64,000 nucleotides of DNA from CAMDMI01 sp044379485 (GCA_044379485.1 JBIPOE010000007.1:1-64000); one strand, 5' to 3'; counted from the first letter of the stretch, positions 54,167 to 63,706 are shown. Program-made: numbers and translations. The notes: generated from the letters alone by a model not told the origin.

Positions 54167-55714
54167 TTATGGGTTGGCTTTCCCTTTTGAAGGTTCAGTA
54201 TTTTCCTGATAGGTTCCATTCGATTTTCGGCTTATTGTTTTATTGGATAAAATATCAGATGGATATTTGTACGAATACTGCGAGATGGGTAAAAACTGTC
54301 CGTCATCTTTTTTATATTCGATTCTAAACATATCTGCCTTTTTATTAAGTCCGAAAGTTGCTCTCAAACTATCTATAGTTGAGGCTACAGTAGTACTGCA
54401 TGTTACAACTGGATAACTATCTGGAAAAAATGTAAAATCTACATTCAGATCAATTCGGGTTGCTATGGTTCCAGAATCAGAAACAAACCATCTTCCTTTT
54501 TTCATTACAAATGGAACAGATAATTGACTTTTAAGCTCCACCCAATCAAATGAAGTTTCAGCAGGAGCAATCTCATTAATTACAAACATTCCTGCATATG
54601 GTTCAACCGGCGGTACAATAACACCATTTTTATTGTTGCTTGCATTTCTGGAAATATCCCTCAACCATTTAAAAGTTCCTCCATCTGGGAATCTGCCCCA
54701 TGTTTGGTATCTATTGTTTACTGTGGAAAAGGCAGGAAAGGTCGAAGAGTCCACAATCACAACTTCACCGTTTTTCTTTTTAAAACTGAAGCTTACAAAT
54801 TCTCCATCCTTATCCAGGTTTCCATTTGGATAAAGTATGTGATCATTGCTATTATCTGTTCCACCATTTTTAAAATATATGGTTAGAAATCCTCCAGGCG
54901 CAATGTTGTAGGACCTTTGAATGGTATACTCAGCCAAAGTTGCTTTCTTATTCGAAATCCAGAACTGATCTTTTTTGAGGGTAATAATTTTATCTGAACT
55001 GTTGTACAATTCAACCCAATCGGCCAGATCACCAGAATCTACTGCAATACTGTCTTTAAAATCAGCTCTAATTTCATTGATTTTTAAACCTTCTGGAAGT
55101 GTATCCAAAGGCACTACCACAATGGGTTTGTTCACATTGTTGCTTGCATTTCTGGTTATGGTTTTCAGCTTTTGAAAAGCGCCGGTTCCATCTGGCAATC
55201 GGCCATAAGTTTCATTTTGAGAAGTGGAGGCAGGAAAGGTAACTGTATCTAAGGTGATTGTATCGTTGTCGTTGGTCAGAAAATAAAAGCCTGCAAACTC
55301 CCCGTTACTGGAAAGACTACCTTCAATATTGGTAATTTCGGATTGGGAATCATCCAAACCATTGTTTTGAAAATAGACGATAAAAAAGGATTTAGCTGGA
55401 ATGGAATATCGCCTTATTGGACTGTATTGAAACTTTTGGTTTTTTTCGTCCGTCATCCAGAACCTGCCAGGCTCCAGAATTAAGGCGGAATCCGTTGTGT
55501 TATAAATTTCCACCCAATCGGCTTTGTCACCTTTGGTTGAATCGAAATCATTCTGAATTTCATTAATTTTGATAAACCCAGCTTTCAGATTCGCATTGGA
55601 ACCTGGTGGAATGGGCGTTGGTGGAAAAACTCTGTCTTTCAGGCAAGCTGTAAAAACAAAAATACAAGCCACCAAAGGCAGCTTGTATTTGAAACTTCTA
55701 TAAAAAATACTCAA
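54167..55714 (-). CDS. Lipoprotein with lamin-tail (LTD) domains, first gene of the operon
   Basis: The lipoprotein signal is LPLVACIFVFTACLKD. Three lamin-tail-like domains follow: IKINEIQNDFDSTKGDKADW with VEIYNTTDSALIL, a close repeat with KINEIRADFKDS and WVELYNSSDKIITL, and a divergent third one with FVINEIAPAETSFDWVELK. LTDs in bacteria occur on secreted nucleases and surface proteins. No nuclease domain is attached. The start is a TTG, and no ATG fits the signal peptide. The gene is separated from the giant gene by a terminator, so its promoter lies within about 60 bases. Confidence 0.85.
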   Translation of the reverse strand: MSIFYRSFKYKLPLVACIFVFTACLKDRVFPPTPIPPGSNANLKAGFIKINEIQNDFDSTKGDKADWVEIYNTTDSALILEPGRFWMTDEKNQKFQYSPIRRYSIPAKSFFIVYFQNNGLDDSQSEITNIEGSLSSNGEFAGFYFLTNDNDTITLDTVTFPASTSQNETYGRLPDGTGAFQKLKTITRNASNNVNKPIVVVPLDTLPEGLKINEIRADFKDSIAVDSGDLADWVELYNSSDKIITLKKDQFWISNKKATLAEYTIQRSYNIAPGGFLTIYFKNGGTDNSNDHILYPNGNLDKDGEFVSFSFKKKNGEVVIVDSSTFPAFSTVNNRYQTWGRFPDGGTFKWLRDISRNASNNKNGVIVPPVEPYAGMFVINEIAPAETSFDWVELKSQLSVPFVMKKGRWFVSDSGTIATRIDLNVDFTFFPDSYPVVTCSTTVASTIDSLRATFGLNKKADMFRIEYKKDDGQFLPISQYSYKYPSDILSNKTISRKSNGTYQENTEPSKGKANP

Positions 55715-55732
55715 GAATTGTTGAAAATTTAA

Positions 55733-55768
55733 AAAGGGAACGCCAGTATTTAGATTGGCATTCCCTTT
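55733..55768 (-). terminator. Hairpin terminator of the second giant gene
   Basis: AAAGGGAA-c-GCCA and TGGC-a-TTCCCTTT pair around a 10-base loop. It lies between the giant gene's stop at 55781 and the TTG start of the lamin-tail gene. Confidence 0.75.
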
Positions 55769-55780
55769 AGGATTTTTGAA

Positions 55781-57115
55781 TTATTTAACCATTAATGATT
55801 TAACTGCTGAACCTTTGGCATCTGTAACTTTTACAGAATACTGACCAGCCACAGTTGGTTTTGCGATTTGAACCTCTGTAGTTTTTCCAAAGTTTTCAAA
55901 AACTTTGTTTTCAACTCTTCGGCCTAACATATCCAAAACTTCTACAGTTACTTTTCCACTTAAGTTGGCAGCTGCTACTGTAAAATGATCAGCAGATACT
56001 GGGTTTGGATACACAGTGAAAGTAGAAGATGTAGAAACTGACTTCACAGATGTAACTGCATTTGTAAAGATCAATTCGAATCTTGTATTGTTCTCAGAAG
56101 CTGAATTGTTTACAAAAGCATAAACCGGATTTGCTTGTAAGTCAACAATCTCGCCAGTTTCGTTATCTTTCAAAAACACGTTTGAAGCATCGTTCAACAC
56201 ATCTACACCTGTAAAGTTGAAAGTGAAAGCACCTTGTTCTGCTTTGAAGCCGATTGGCATTACCATTTGATCTCCAACGAAAGGAAGTGCCTGGTTGGCA
56301 AGTTTTCCATTTTCAGAAGTCAAAGTATAAACGCTGATACCTGGATTCAACAATTTGTGTGCATCATATTTGGTATCGTATCCTGCCTCAGCATCGTTGT
56401 GAAACTGGAACAAAGACACATCTGATTGACCAGCGCTGTTTTTCAACTGAATCTCCATTGCATTTTGTGCCGTGTTGGTTCTGTAGAAAGTACCGCTTGT
56501 AAGTGCTTTTGCAGCTTCTGGGATGGTAATGGTAGCACCATTTGAAACTGAATATACAAAGAAACCTTGTCCACTTGCAATAGGAGAAGGACCTCCAGGT
56601 ATAGACCCAATCATTGCAGTTCCATCATATCGGTATGCATTGGATGATGGATCCCAAACCAAAATGGTATTTTGAATGCCGCCTGCCAATGTAAAACCTG
56701 CTCTGTTTACTGCAGAAAGATGTGGATTTACAAAAAGGTTGTAGCCATAATAAGCCGTTGAGCCAGTTGCAAAAGTAGTTAGGGTTTTTAAACCTGTGCT
56801 GTAAGTACCAGTGTTATCCAAAGTTACACCAGCAGGGGTGAAAATTCTGTAACCAGTATTTTGAGTAAGGGCAGAAGTGCCTGGTATTACCCAGCCATTG
56901 GTTGTTGCACCAGTTCCGTAAGGAATTATGCTGTTATCAGCCTGATCAAATCCGTAAATGTTGGAAGTAAGATATCCACCATTGAAAACTGTTGCTCCAG
57001 GAAATGGACCTTGAGTCTGGAAATCATCGTTCCAGTCTGTTAAAGTCTGTCCACCAATTGCTGTACCAGTTAAATGCCATCCTGCGGTAGCGATATATCT
57101 CTCAGCGGTTATGTT
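55781..57115 (-). repeat. Copy 2 of the shared C-terminal coding module
   Basis: This is the partner of 43295-44625. The module codes AERYIATAGWHLTGTAIGGQ, DWNDDFQTQGPFPGATVFN, NPHLSAVNRAGF and EIQLKNSAGQSDVSLFQFH, then the sorting domain. Upstream of it the two giant proteins cannot be aligned by eye except for an Ig-like domain. Confidence 0.9.
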
Positions 57116-60100
57116 GCCAGAAATGGCACCTGCTGAATTTGCTATACGGGCAGTTCCAGCTGCAGAAGACTTCAATACAAGCCCACCATTAGAACTGAAA
57201 GTACCAGAATTAACTGTTAAAGTTCCAGTTACGTTCACCTTTCCTCCAGCGCTGATGTTGAAAGTTGTGCCTTGACCAGGAGTCAAAGCCAGGTCTGTAA
57301 AAATATTGTTGGCATTTATTATTCCAGAACCAGATACAGTTACAGCACAAGTGCTTCCTGGAACTGTGTTGTTGTTTCTTGCGAATAAAGTACCTCCTAC
57401 ATTTAAAGTTCCATTTACAATCAGGTTTCCAGAACGATCACCACCTGATAAACCATCTGTACCATCGAGACCAAGGTCACCATCCACTTCGGTTATAGTT
57501 AAGGTTTTACCAGTAGATACAACTGTATTCAATCGTGTATTGTCTATGTTGTTATGAAGAGCGGCACCAGCAGCAAAACGTAGATTTACATTGGCATTGA
57601 TAATTAAATTGGTAGTTGCATTTACTACAGTTCTTTTATTGATCCTTGCTAAATTATAAACTCCGTTTCCCTGCAAAGTAACGCTGGTTCCTTCCGGCCC
57701 AAAAGAGATCGGGTTGAAAGTTGTACCAGTTCCAATCGTACCGTTGTTGGTCACATTTCCATGTAACAAAAGATATTTAACATCACCAGGAAGCGTTCCT
57801 GTGGCAGTTAAAGTACCACCTGAGTTGATAATTAGCTCACGGCAAAGTACTGTTCCTCCTGATTGACTCAATTGAACTGAATGTCCATTTTGAATTATTA
57901 TACCACGGCTTAAAGCCAAGCCACCTGCTGCTGCCAATGTTTGAGGAGTTCCTGTCGGAGAAGTTGACCAAATGGCATCTGTGTGGCTTAAACCTGAACC
58001 TCTGGAATAAAGATTAACAAGAGTTGGTGTGGCCGTAACCTGAACACCAGCACTATAATTTGAAGAGAAGCGAACAAAAACTTTAAAGTAGTATAATGTA
58101 TTCACCGTTAAACCAGAAATGATTTGCGGAGAAGTTGTTCCATTGTAAACTACTCTACCACCACCTGGAAACGCAGGTGCTAAGTTGTAATCCAGATTTC
58201 CAGTATAAGTTCCAGTAGGAGTTCCTAAAATAGGGGAGGTATGAGCAACCACTATAATTTCAGTTACGCAACCAGGATTGGTCCAACCCACTTGTACTGT
58301 TGGTTGTCCGGACTGGGCAGTTAAGCCAGTAACCTCATCCAAAACACCCAAAATGATATTTTTTGATGTTCCAGCAACTGGAGTTCCAGTTTTAACAGTA
58401 GCTACATCAGCATAAGTAATGGCAGAAAGTGCGGTAGAAGTAATGTTGATACTGCTTCCTACTGTTGCACAACCACTTACAGAACCTGCTATAAACAAAT
58501 AACGTGTAGCACTTGCAGGAAGATTTTGTCCCAAACCAGTAAAGGCAAGTACCTGGCCAGGACCAGTGCTTGAAGAAATGGTAGAAAGAACTACATCACC
58601 ACCATCCAGCGTAGCATCTGTAGAAAGAATCAATCTGAAATTATTGAAATCTGAACCGGCATAAGCGCCAGCTGTAGTAACGGTAACACCAGTTAAAAGA
58701 GCATTTCCGACAGTAACATCACACTGAATTCTGTATAAAGGAGCATTTGTTGTTCCCTGAGCAATGTTCGTTCCGGCTGAAGTAAATGTATGATCTACGG
58801 TTGGGGTTGGCACATCTACTGGAGCAAAAGTGACACCTTTGAACCCAACATTGGCTGCATTTGGAGATGTAATCAAGGCAGCTCCGCAAGCGGTGATGAT
58901 ATCAATACCATTTGACGTAATATCTGAGGTAATAGCTGAATTATCAAGAAAGGTATATATCTCAGTGGAGATTGTTGAGGTAGTTCCAAGGCTCAAATAA
59001 ATCCTGCGATTGGCACCTACTGCAGTAGCCGTAATACCATAAGCACTTCTACCAGCTGGATTTGGCAATGAACCTCTTTTGGTCCAGGTACCAGATGTAT
59101 TTGAAAACTTAACCAAACCAAGGTTGGCATCGGCCACATACATCACATCAGGTGTTCCGTTATCGTCCTGATCTACAAACACAAAACCATGCGGGTTTGT
59201 TAAATCAACGTTGGTGGCGGTTCCTGCCAATACAGATGTAGTGTTACCAATATTGGTTGGTAAACCTGTTCCTACTGTATTAACACTAATGTTTGATCCG
59301 GATTGAGAAGTGTTATACAATTGAGAATTGTAAATAGCGGTTCCTCTTGAATTGGTAATGGTGGTACTCACTTGTGTAGAAGTTCCTGTATTTCCTAAAA
59401 CCATATATCGGGCACCTCCTGTTGATGAGGCTCCTGCTCCACCTGTCCAGAAAGCATTACCATCCACGGTAGCTGCACTTCGGATATTATTTGTTTCATA
59501 ACCATCCGAAATTCTGGTGGTTGTATTGATCGTTCCATCCTGTTCTACTCTGGCTACAATACGATTGTTGGTAGCAGCAGATGTTCCAGTAACGGCAGCA
59601 GTTCCTACATTGGCATCGTATCCTGCAAAAGTAAGATACTGACCATCCGGAGAAAGGTTTAAGTATCCCTCTGATGTTGAAGTACCACTCATGGTTAATC
59701 TTCTGTTGTTGGTTCCCAATGCATTTAAAGTAAAAGGAACTGGTTTTGATTGAACAAATAGGCCGGCTGGCGTATATTCATCCAAAAATATTGGTGCACC
59801 TGCTGAAGATAAGGCAGGACCAGCGGTTTCTCCAACCCTTAAAGTTAGAAGGTTTCCTGCTGTAAAGTTGCCTGTTCCATTTCCATAAACCTGACCAGTT
59901 ACAGCCACATTTACAGTGGTAGCAGTAACAGCAGCAACCGGAATATTTCCATTATAACTGCCAACTGCATTCGTGCTTAGGAGTCTGGCATAAACTGTGG
60001 TAGCAGCTACAGTACCAGATGAAGGTGTAAAGGTAAGAGAGGACAATGGCGTCGTAAAGGTTGAGGTTGTTGCAAACTCATAACCTGCCAAAGGACCTAC

Positions 60101-61066
60101 CGTAAGATTATTTGTACCAAGATTTACCCCACTTACGTCAAACTGCTGGCCAGAAGATGCAAAAGTTGTGTTGGCAAAGAATTTAGGAAGGGATGTGGTA
60201 GATGAATTTACAGTTGGTGTTACAGAAGCTGGGGCAGTATTAAAGTAAATTTGATCCCACTCCGTAGAAATCAATGCATTTGCACCAGTAGTATGCTCAT
60301 TCGCAATTCCTATATATCCATTTGCAGCAGGAATTAAAGTATTGTTTGTAGCAGAACCTTGACTTACTGCTGTATTTAAATCGGTCGGAACGCCAGTAGC
60401 AATAGCTCCTGTTCCGTTGGCTGTGGGAACTGTAGAAGTAAAAATAGACCACAAACCTGCGTTAGTTCTAGTCACCCTTACCATTAAGCCAATATCAGTC
60501 AATCCATTGGCAATTGGAGATGTAGAAGTTGCAATAACCGTAGCAGAAATCGCGTTATTGACAATGTATTCTAATCGGATATCGTCACCTCCGGCATCAT
60601 CACCAATAGCGATTCTGTAACCATCAACTGTAGCTGAGGTTAAATTAGACTCGTTTGCATATAAATAAAAATATGCTTCATTCGATCCGGTAAAGGCTTG
60701 GGCTCGTCTACCAATAAAAAATCTCCAGGTTTGCTCATCTTCCCAGGTAGCAACCTGACTAGATAAATATTTGGTAGCTGCTGGTGCAGTGGCAGCCAAT
60801 CGAATTGTATTTGAAGCGGTCGCTCCAGCAGCAGCATCGCTGTTTGCCTGAATACCATATTGAGCTGTACTACCCGCCCATACAGGAGAAGCAGTAAAGT
60901 CTCCGTCGCCGAACGAATCTAAGAGAGTTTGCCCAAAGGCAGCTTGATTCATCAGAACACTCCCAAAAAGAAGCATCCCAAACAAAGACAGGAAGCCCCG
61001 CCCTTTTCTTTTTAGTGGGTTGAGCCGTGAACTGGCCTCCACCATCGTTTTGTAAAATTTTGTCAT
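55781..61066 (-). CDS. Giant T9SS-sorted surface protein (1761 residues)
   Basis: A signal peptide lies at about 25-45 (SLFGMLLFGSVLMNQAAFGQ). The first mature part (about 46-285) resembles a laminin-G-like jelly roll. An Ig-like domain near 290-400 (FANTTFASSGQQFDVSGVNLG) is shared in type with the other giant. Residues about 410-720 look like a beta-propeller (LSPDGQYLTFAGYD, HGFVFVDQDDNGTPDVMYVAD). An FN3 domain sits near 910-1015, beta-helix-like repeats follow, and from about 1317 to the end is the module shared with the first giant. The sorting domain has FTVYPNPVSADHFTV and ends KGSAVKSLMVK. It is probably a surface adhesin or structural protein. Confidence 0.85.
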   Translation of the reverse strand: MTKFYKTMVEASSRLNPLKRKGRGFLSLFGMLLFGSVLMNQAAFGQTLLDSFGDGDFTASPVWAGSTAQYGIQANSDAAAGATASNTIRLAATAPAATKYLSSQVATWEDEQTWRFFIGRRAQAFTGSNEAYFYLYANESNLTSATVDGYRIAIGDDAGGDDIRLEYIVNNAISATVIATSTSPIANGLTDIGLMVRVTRTNAGLWSIFTSTVPTANGTGAIATGVPTDLNTAVSQGSATNNTLIPAANGYIGIANEHTTGANALISTEWDQIYFNTAPASVTPTVNSSTTSLPKFFANTTFASSGQQFDVSGVNLGTNNLTVGPLAGYEFATTSTFTTPLSSLTFTPSSGTVAATTVYARLLSTNAVGSYNGNIPVAAVTATTVNVAVTGQVYGNGTGNFTAGNLLTLRVGETAGPALSSAGAPIFLDEYTPAGLFVQSKPVPFTLNALGTNNRRLTMSGTSTSEGYLNLSPDGQYLTFAGYDANVGTAAVTGTSAATNNRIVARVEQDGTINTTTRISDGYETNNIRSAATVDGNAFWTGGAGASSTGGARYMVLGNTGTSTQVSTTITNSRGTAIYNSQLYNTSQSGSNISVNTVGTGLPTNIGNTTSVLAGTATNVDLTNPHGFVFVDQDDNGTPDVMYVADANLGLVKFSNTSGTWTKRGSLPNPAGRSAYGITATAVGANRRIYLSLGTTSTISTEIYTFLDNSAITSDITSNGIDIITACGAALITSPNAANVGFKGVTFAPVDVPTPTVDHTFTSAGTNIAQGTTNAPLYRIQCDVTVGNALLTGVTVTTAGAYAGSDFNNFRLILSTDATLDGGDVVLSTISSSTGPGQVLAFTGLGQNLPASATRYLFIAGSVSGCATVGSSINITSTALSAITYADVATVKTGTPVAGTSKNIILGVLDEVTGLTAQSGQPTVQVGWTNPGCVTEIIVVAHTSPILGTPTGTYTGNLDYNLAPAFPGGGRVVYNGTTSPQIISGLTVNTLYYFKVFVRFSSNYSAGVQVTATPTLVNLYSRGSGLSHTDAIWSTSPTGTPQTLAAAGGLALSRGIIIQNGHSVQLSQSGGTVLCRELIINSGGTLTATGTLPGDVKYLLLHGNVTNNGTIGTGTTFNPISFGPEGTSVTLQGNGVYNLARINKRTVVNATTNLIINANVNLRFAAGAALHNNIDNTRLNTVVSTGKTLTITEVDGDLGLDGTDGLSGGDRSGNLIVNGTLNVGGTLFARNNNTVPGSTCAVTVSGSGIINANNIFTDLALTPGQGTTFNISAGGKVNVTGTLTVNSGTFSSNGGLVLKSSAAGTARIANSAGAISGNITAERYIATAGWHLTGTAIGGQTLTDWNDDFQTQGPFPGATVFNGGYLTSNIYGFDQADNSIIPYGTGATTNGWVIPGTSALTQNTGYRIFTPAGVTLDNTGTYSTGLKTLTTFATGSTAYYGYNLFVNPHLSAVNRAGFTLAGGIQNTILVWDPSSNAYRYDGTAMIGSIPGGPSPIASGQGFFVYSVSNGATITIPEAAKALTSGTFYRTNTAQNAMEIQLKNSAGQSDVSLFQFHNDAEAGYDTKYDAHKLLNPGISVYTLTSENGKLANQALPFVGDQMVMPIGFKAEQGAFTFNFTGVDVLNDASNVFLKDNETGEIVDLQANPVYAFVNNSASENNTRFELIFTNAVTSVKSVSTSSTFTVYPNPVSADHFTVAAANLSGKVTVEVLDMLGRRVENKVFENFGKTTEVQIAKPTVAGQYSVKVTDAKGSAVKSLMVK

Positions 61067-61093
61067 ACGATTGATTATATTTTAAATCAACCG

Positions 61094-61101
61094 CAAAACT
61101 A
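61094..61101 (-). promoter_or_regulatory. -7 box TAGTTTTG for the second giant T9SS gene
   Basis: The minus strand reads CTTAGTTTTGCGG about 28 bases before the ATG, matching the box upstream of the first giant gene. Confidence 0.5.
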
Positions 61102-61350
61102 AGCCCGTACTTTTTTGAAAAAGTGATTGTACTGTTATACTTTTGTTAATTCTCAAAAGGGAATATTCTCAAAATTTTAATCGGTTAAGCTTCTGTAAAT
61201 CAAGTCTATATTTTCCACATCAAACCGAAGACCCCAATAACACAAGTTGCAAAAAGATAATTCTCTAATATTTTGGTAACATTGGGGTAACATTGGAAAG
61301 CTGAAATTGGGTTTCCCGGTTTAAAAACTTACATATTTATTCTGGTTCAA

Positions 61351-61435
61351 GGTCTGTGGCTCACAGAACCATCCGGTACCCTTTAAAAATACTTGCTTTC
61401 TATTCTTTATAGTATTGGTCTGTGGGCCACAGACT
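61351..61435. promoter_or_regulatory. Two copies of a TCTGTGG-n-CCACAGA palindrome
   Basis: GGTCTGTGGCTCACAGA (61351-61367) and GGTCTGTGGGCCACAGAC (61418-61435) share the half-site TCTGTG/CACAGA and the leading GG. They lie 67 bases apart, upstream of the OB-fold gene. They look like paired operators. No known regulator is matched. Confidence 0.5.
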
Positions 61436-61485
61436 CAGGTAGAATTTATAATATAGGCCCACTCACTATTTCATCGTGTTAACAA

Positions 61486-61513
61486 TTTGTTAACATCAAA
61501 CTTTATTACTTTG
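61486..61513 (+). promoter_or_regulatory. Possible promoter TTTG-17-TACTTTG at the start of the OB-fold gene
   Basis: TTTG at 61486-61489 and TACTTTG at 61507-61513 are 17 bases apart. The ATG follows at 61518, so the transcript would be leaderless or nearly so. The first element overlaps the second GTTAAC site. Confidence 0.35.
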
Positions 61514-61517
61514 CAGC

Positions 61518-63482
61518 ATGAAATCATTATACAAATTTTTTATCCTTTTCATTTTTAGTGGCCTTGACTATTTCGCATTTGGTCAAACCATTCCTACCTA
61601 TACCATTGCCCAGGTGCGGGGAGACAATACCTTTGAAGGTGGCGGTGCCGACTCCAACAATGTTAAATGCAAACTGGTGGGCATAGTTTATGGCCAGAAT
61701 ATTGGTGTTACAGGAAACAGAATTCAGCTTGTTCTACGGGACCAAACTGGTGGGATAGGTATATTTAAAGATGTGAACAATTTGCCGGTTCAACTTTTTG
61801 AAGGAGATTCCATCAGGGCGATTGGAATTGTGAATAATTTCAACGGGCTTTCTCAAATCACCTTAGACTCTGTCAAAAAACTAGGCCAGAACAGGCCATT
61901 AAGAGCTCCCAGAGTTGTAACTACTTTGGATGAAAGCACAGAATCCGATTTGGTAAAACTTGAAGGATTTACACTTTCCAATCCTGCTGCATGGCCAGCA
62001 GTACCTTCTGGTTCTGGTTTTACAGTCAAAATAAAACGAAACAGTGTTGAAGTGGATCTTCGCATAGACAATGATTGTAATCTTTTTGGCGCACCAGCCC
62101 CAACTGGTTATTTTAATGTAGTTGGACTAGGTGGACAATTTGATCCCTCAGTTCCAAAAAACTCTGGCTACCAACTATTGCCCAGAAATGATATTGACAT
62201 CACCCCGGGGCTAGCACCACCAATTCCATCTATTGGGTTTGTATCCAAAACACTTTCTGTTCAGGAATCTGCTGGTACCGTGCAGATTCCATTAAATATT
62301 TCTATTGTGTCTGGCCAGCAATTGGTTGTTCAGGTAGTTGGTCTCGATAGCAATGCTACCTCCCCCACAGATTACACCATACTGCAATCTGGTCAGGTAA
62401 CCTTTCCGGCAAACTTTCCCAGCAATCAAATTCTAAATCTAAACATTGTAAACGATGCCCTTTTGGAAGGAAATGAAAAATTTAAACTCATTATCAGAAA
62501 ATTAGCAGGAGGCGGAAATCTGGACATAGGCAATGATTCTGTAATGACCATAACCATAACGGATGATGAAACCGTAGTTCCTCAATTGCCCACCTATAAT
62601 ATTGGTTTGCTTCGTGGCAACAATGCATTTGAAGGCGGTGTTGCCGATTCTATCAATGTAAGTTGCAAAATTACAGGTACTTTATATGGTCCAAATCTAA
62701 GAGGCACAAACAATGGCATTCAGTTTACTGTGAGAGATGCCACAGGTGGAATTGGAATATTTAAAGATGCATCCAATTTTGGATTGACACTCCAGGAAGG
62801 CGATTCTGTAAGGGCAATTGGAAAGGTTGCCCAGTTTAATGGTCTTAGCCAGATTAATCTGGATTCTATTGTGGTGCTTGCCACTGGTAGAACTTTAAAA
62901 TCTCCAACTCCTGTTGATTCACTTTCAGAAGCTTATGAATCTGATCTGGTTAAAGTTATTGGCTACACCCTGGTAAATCCAGCCCAATGGACCACAGGAA
63001 CTGGCTCTGGTTTCACAGTTAAAATAAGCAATGGGACAAAAACTTTGGATATGCGAATTGACAACGATTGTCCACTATTTAATCAACCAGTGCCTACAGG
63101 AAACATCCTTTCAATTACTGGTCTTGTGGGTCAGTTTGACAGCAGCATACCAAGAAATTCCGGGTACCAACTATTTCCTCGAAAAGTTTCTGATATTGAA
63201 ATCGGAACGAAAACTGATGCTTTTTCTAAAAAAATGGATTTACAAATTTTTCCAAATCCGTCAACTGGGCTTGTAAATATCAAAATCGGGCAAAATATTG
63301 ACTCAAGGTTTGAATATGCAATTTATAATTCACTTGGAGTTCAAATTTCAAATTCAAAGGGAAACTCAATTGAACTAAGCAAAACAGTCTCTGAATCCCT
63401 AACAGCTTGTAATCCTGGAATATACTACATTAAAATTAAGGTTGACAAGGAGCTAATTATAGAAAAACTTATACGAAACTAA
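61518..63482 (+). CDS. Secreted T9SS protein with two OB-fold nuclease-associated modules and a Calx-beta domain
   Basis: A signal peptide (FFILFIFSGLDYFAFGQ) is followed by two homologous modules at about 28-235 and 355-565. Each opens PTYTIAQVRGDNTFEGG or PTYNIGLLRGNNAFEGG, with an OB-type strand set containing TGGIGIFKD, EGDSIRAIG and FNGLSQI. A Calx-beta domain (about 240-350, SVQESAGTVQIPL ... ITDDE) separates them. The end is a T9SS sorting domain (QIFPNPSTGLVNI). The OB module is the one that accompanies secreted ExeM-type nucleases, but no endonuclease/exonuclease/phosphatase domain is present here, so a binding role is more likely. Confidence 0.82.
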   Translation: MKSLYKFFILFIFSGLDYFAFGQTIPTYTIAQVRGDNTFEGGGADSNNVKCKLVGIVYGQNIGVTGNRIQLVLRDQTGGIGIFKDVNNLPVQLFEGDSIRAIGIVNNFNGLSQITLDSVKKLGQNRPLRAPRVVTTLDESTESDLVKLEGFTLSNPAAWPAVPSGSGFTVKIKRNSVEVDLRIDNDCNLFGAPAPTGYFNVVGLGGQFDPSVPKNSGYQLLPRNDIDITPGLAPPIPSIGFVSKTLSVQESAGTVQIPLNISIVSGQQLVVQVVGLDSNATSPTDYTILQSGQVTFPANFPSNQILNLNIVNDALLEGNEKFKLIIRKLAGGGNLDIGNDSVMTITITDDETVVPQLPTYNIGLLRGNNAFEGGVADSINVSCKITGTLYGPNLRGTNNGIQFTVRDATGGIGIFKDASNFGLTLQEGDSVRAIGKVAQFNGLSQINLDSIVVLATGRTLKSPTPVDSLSEAYESDLVKVIGYTLVNPAQWTTGTGSGFTVKISNGTKTLDMRIDNDCPLFNQPVPTGNILSITGLVGQFDSSIPRNSGYQLFPRKVSDIEIGTKTDAFSKKMDLQIFPNPSTGLVNIKIGQNIDSRFEYAIYNSLGVQISNSKGNSIELSKTVSESLTACNPGIYYIKIKVDKELIIEKLIRN

Positions 63483-63524
63483 AGCTAGATTTTGCCAAAA
63501 CTTAAGACTCCTTAGGCTAGCTTT
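63481..63524 (+). terminator. Weak inverted repeat at the stop codon of the OB-fold gene
   Basis: AAAGCTAG (63481-63488) and CTAGCTTT (63517-63524) form a perfect 8-bp stem with a 28-base loop, starting inside the TAA stop codon. No strong T run follows, so termination is uncertain. Confidence 0.35.
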
Positions 63525-63706
63525 GGTCCTCTATTTTTGGATCTACATTACTACTCCTTAATTCTTGGGAATTAAACAAATTCTATCAATTGGCTGATCG
63601 AAAAAACAAGAAATTAAAGATAAAACTGAAGGAAATTAGGTTTACTTTATTTTAACAAACGAACCTCTTTCTATTTTTATACCATTAAATCCAGCAGCCC
63701 TTAAAA

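Larger units (their letters stand above)
61067..61517. other. 451-base divergent regulatory region
   Basis: This gap separates the second giant gene and the OB-fold gene. It holds a TAGTTTTG box for the giant gene, two copies of GTAACATTGG at 11-base spacing (61277-61297), two near-identical palindromes (61351-61367 and 61418-61435), and two GTTAAC sites at 11-base spacing (61478-61494). No coding remnant is seen. Confidence 0.55.

Noticed and set aside
61351..61435. Twin palindromes as recombinase attachment or cassette sites
   Set aside because: No integrase, cassette or boundary is nearby; position upstream of a gene fits operators better.
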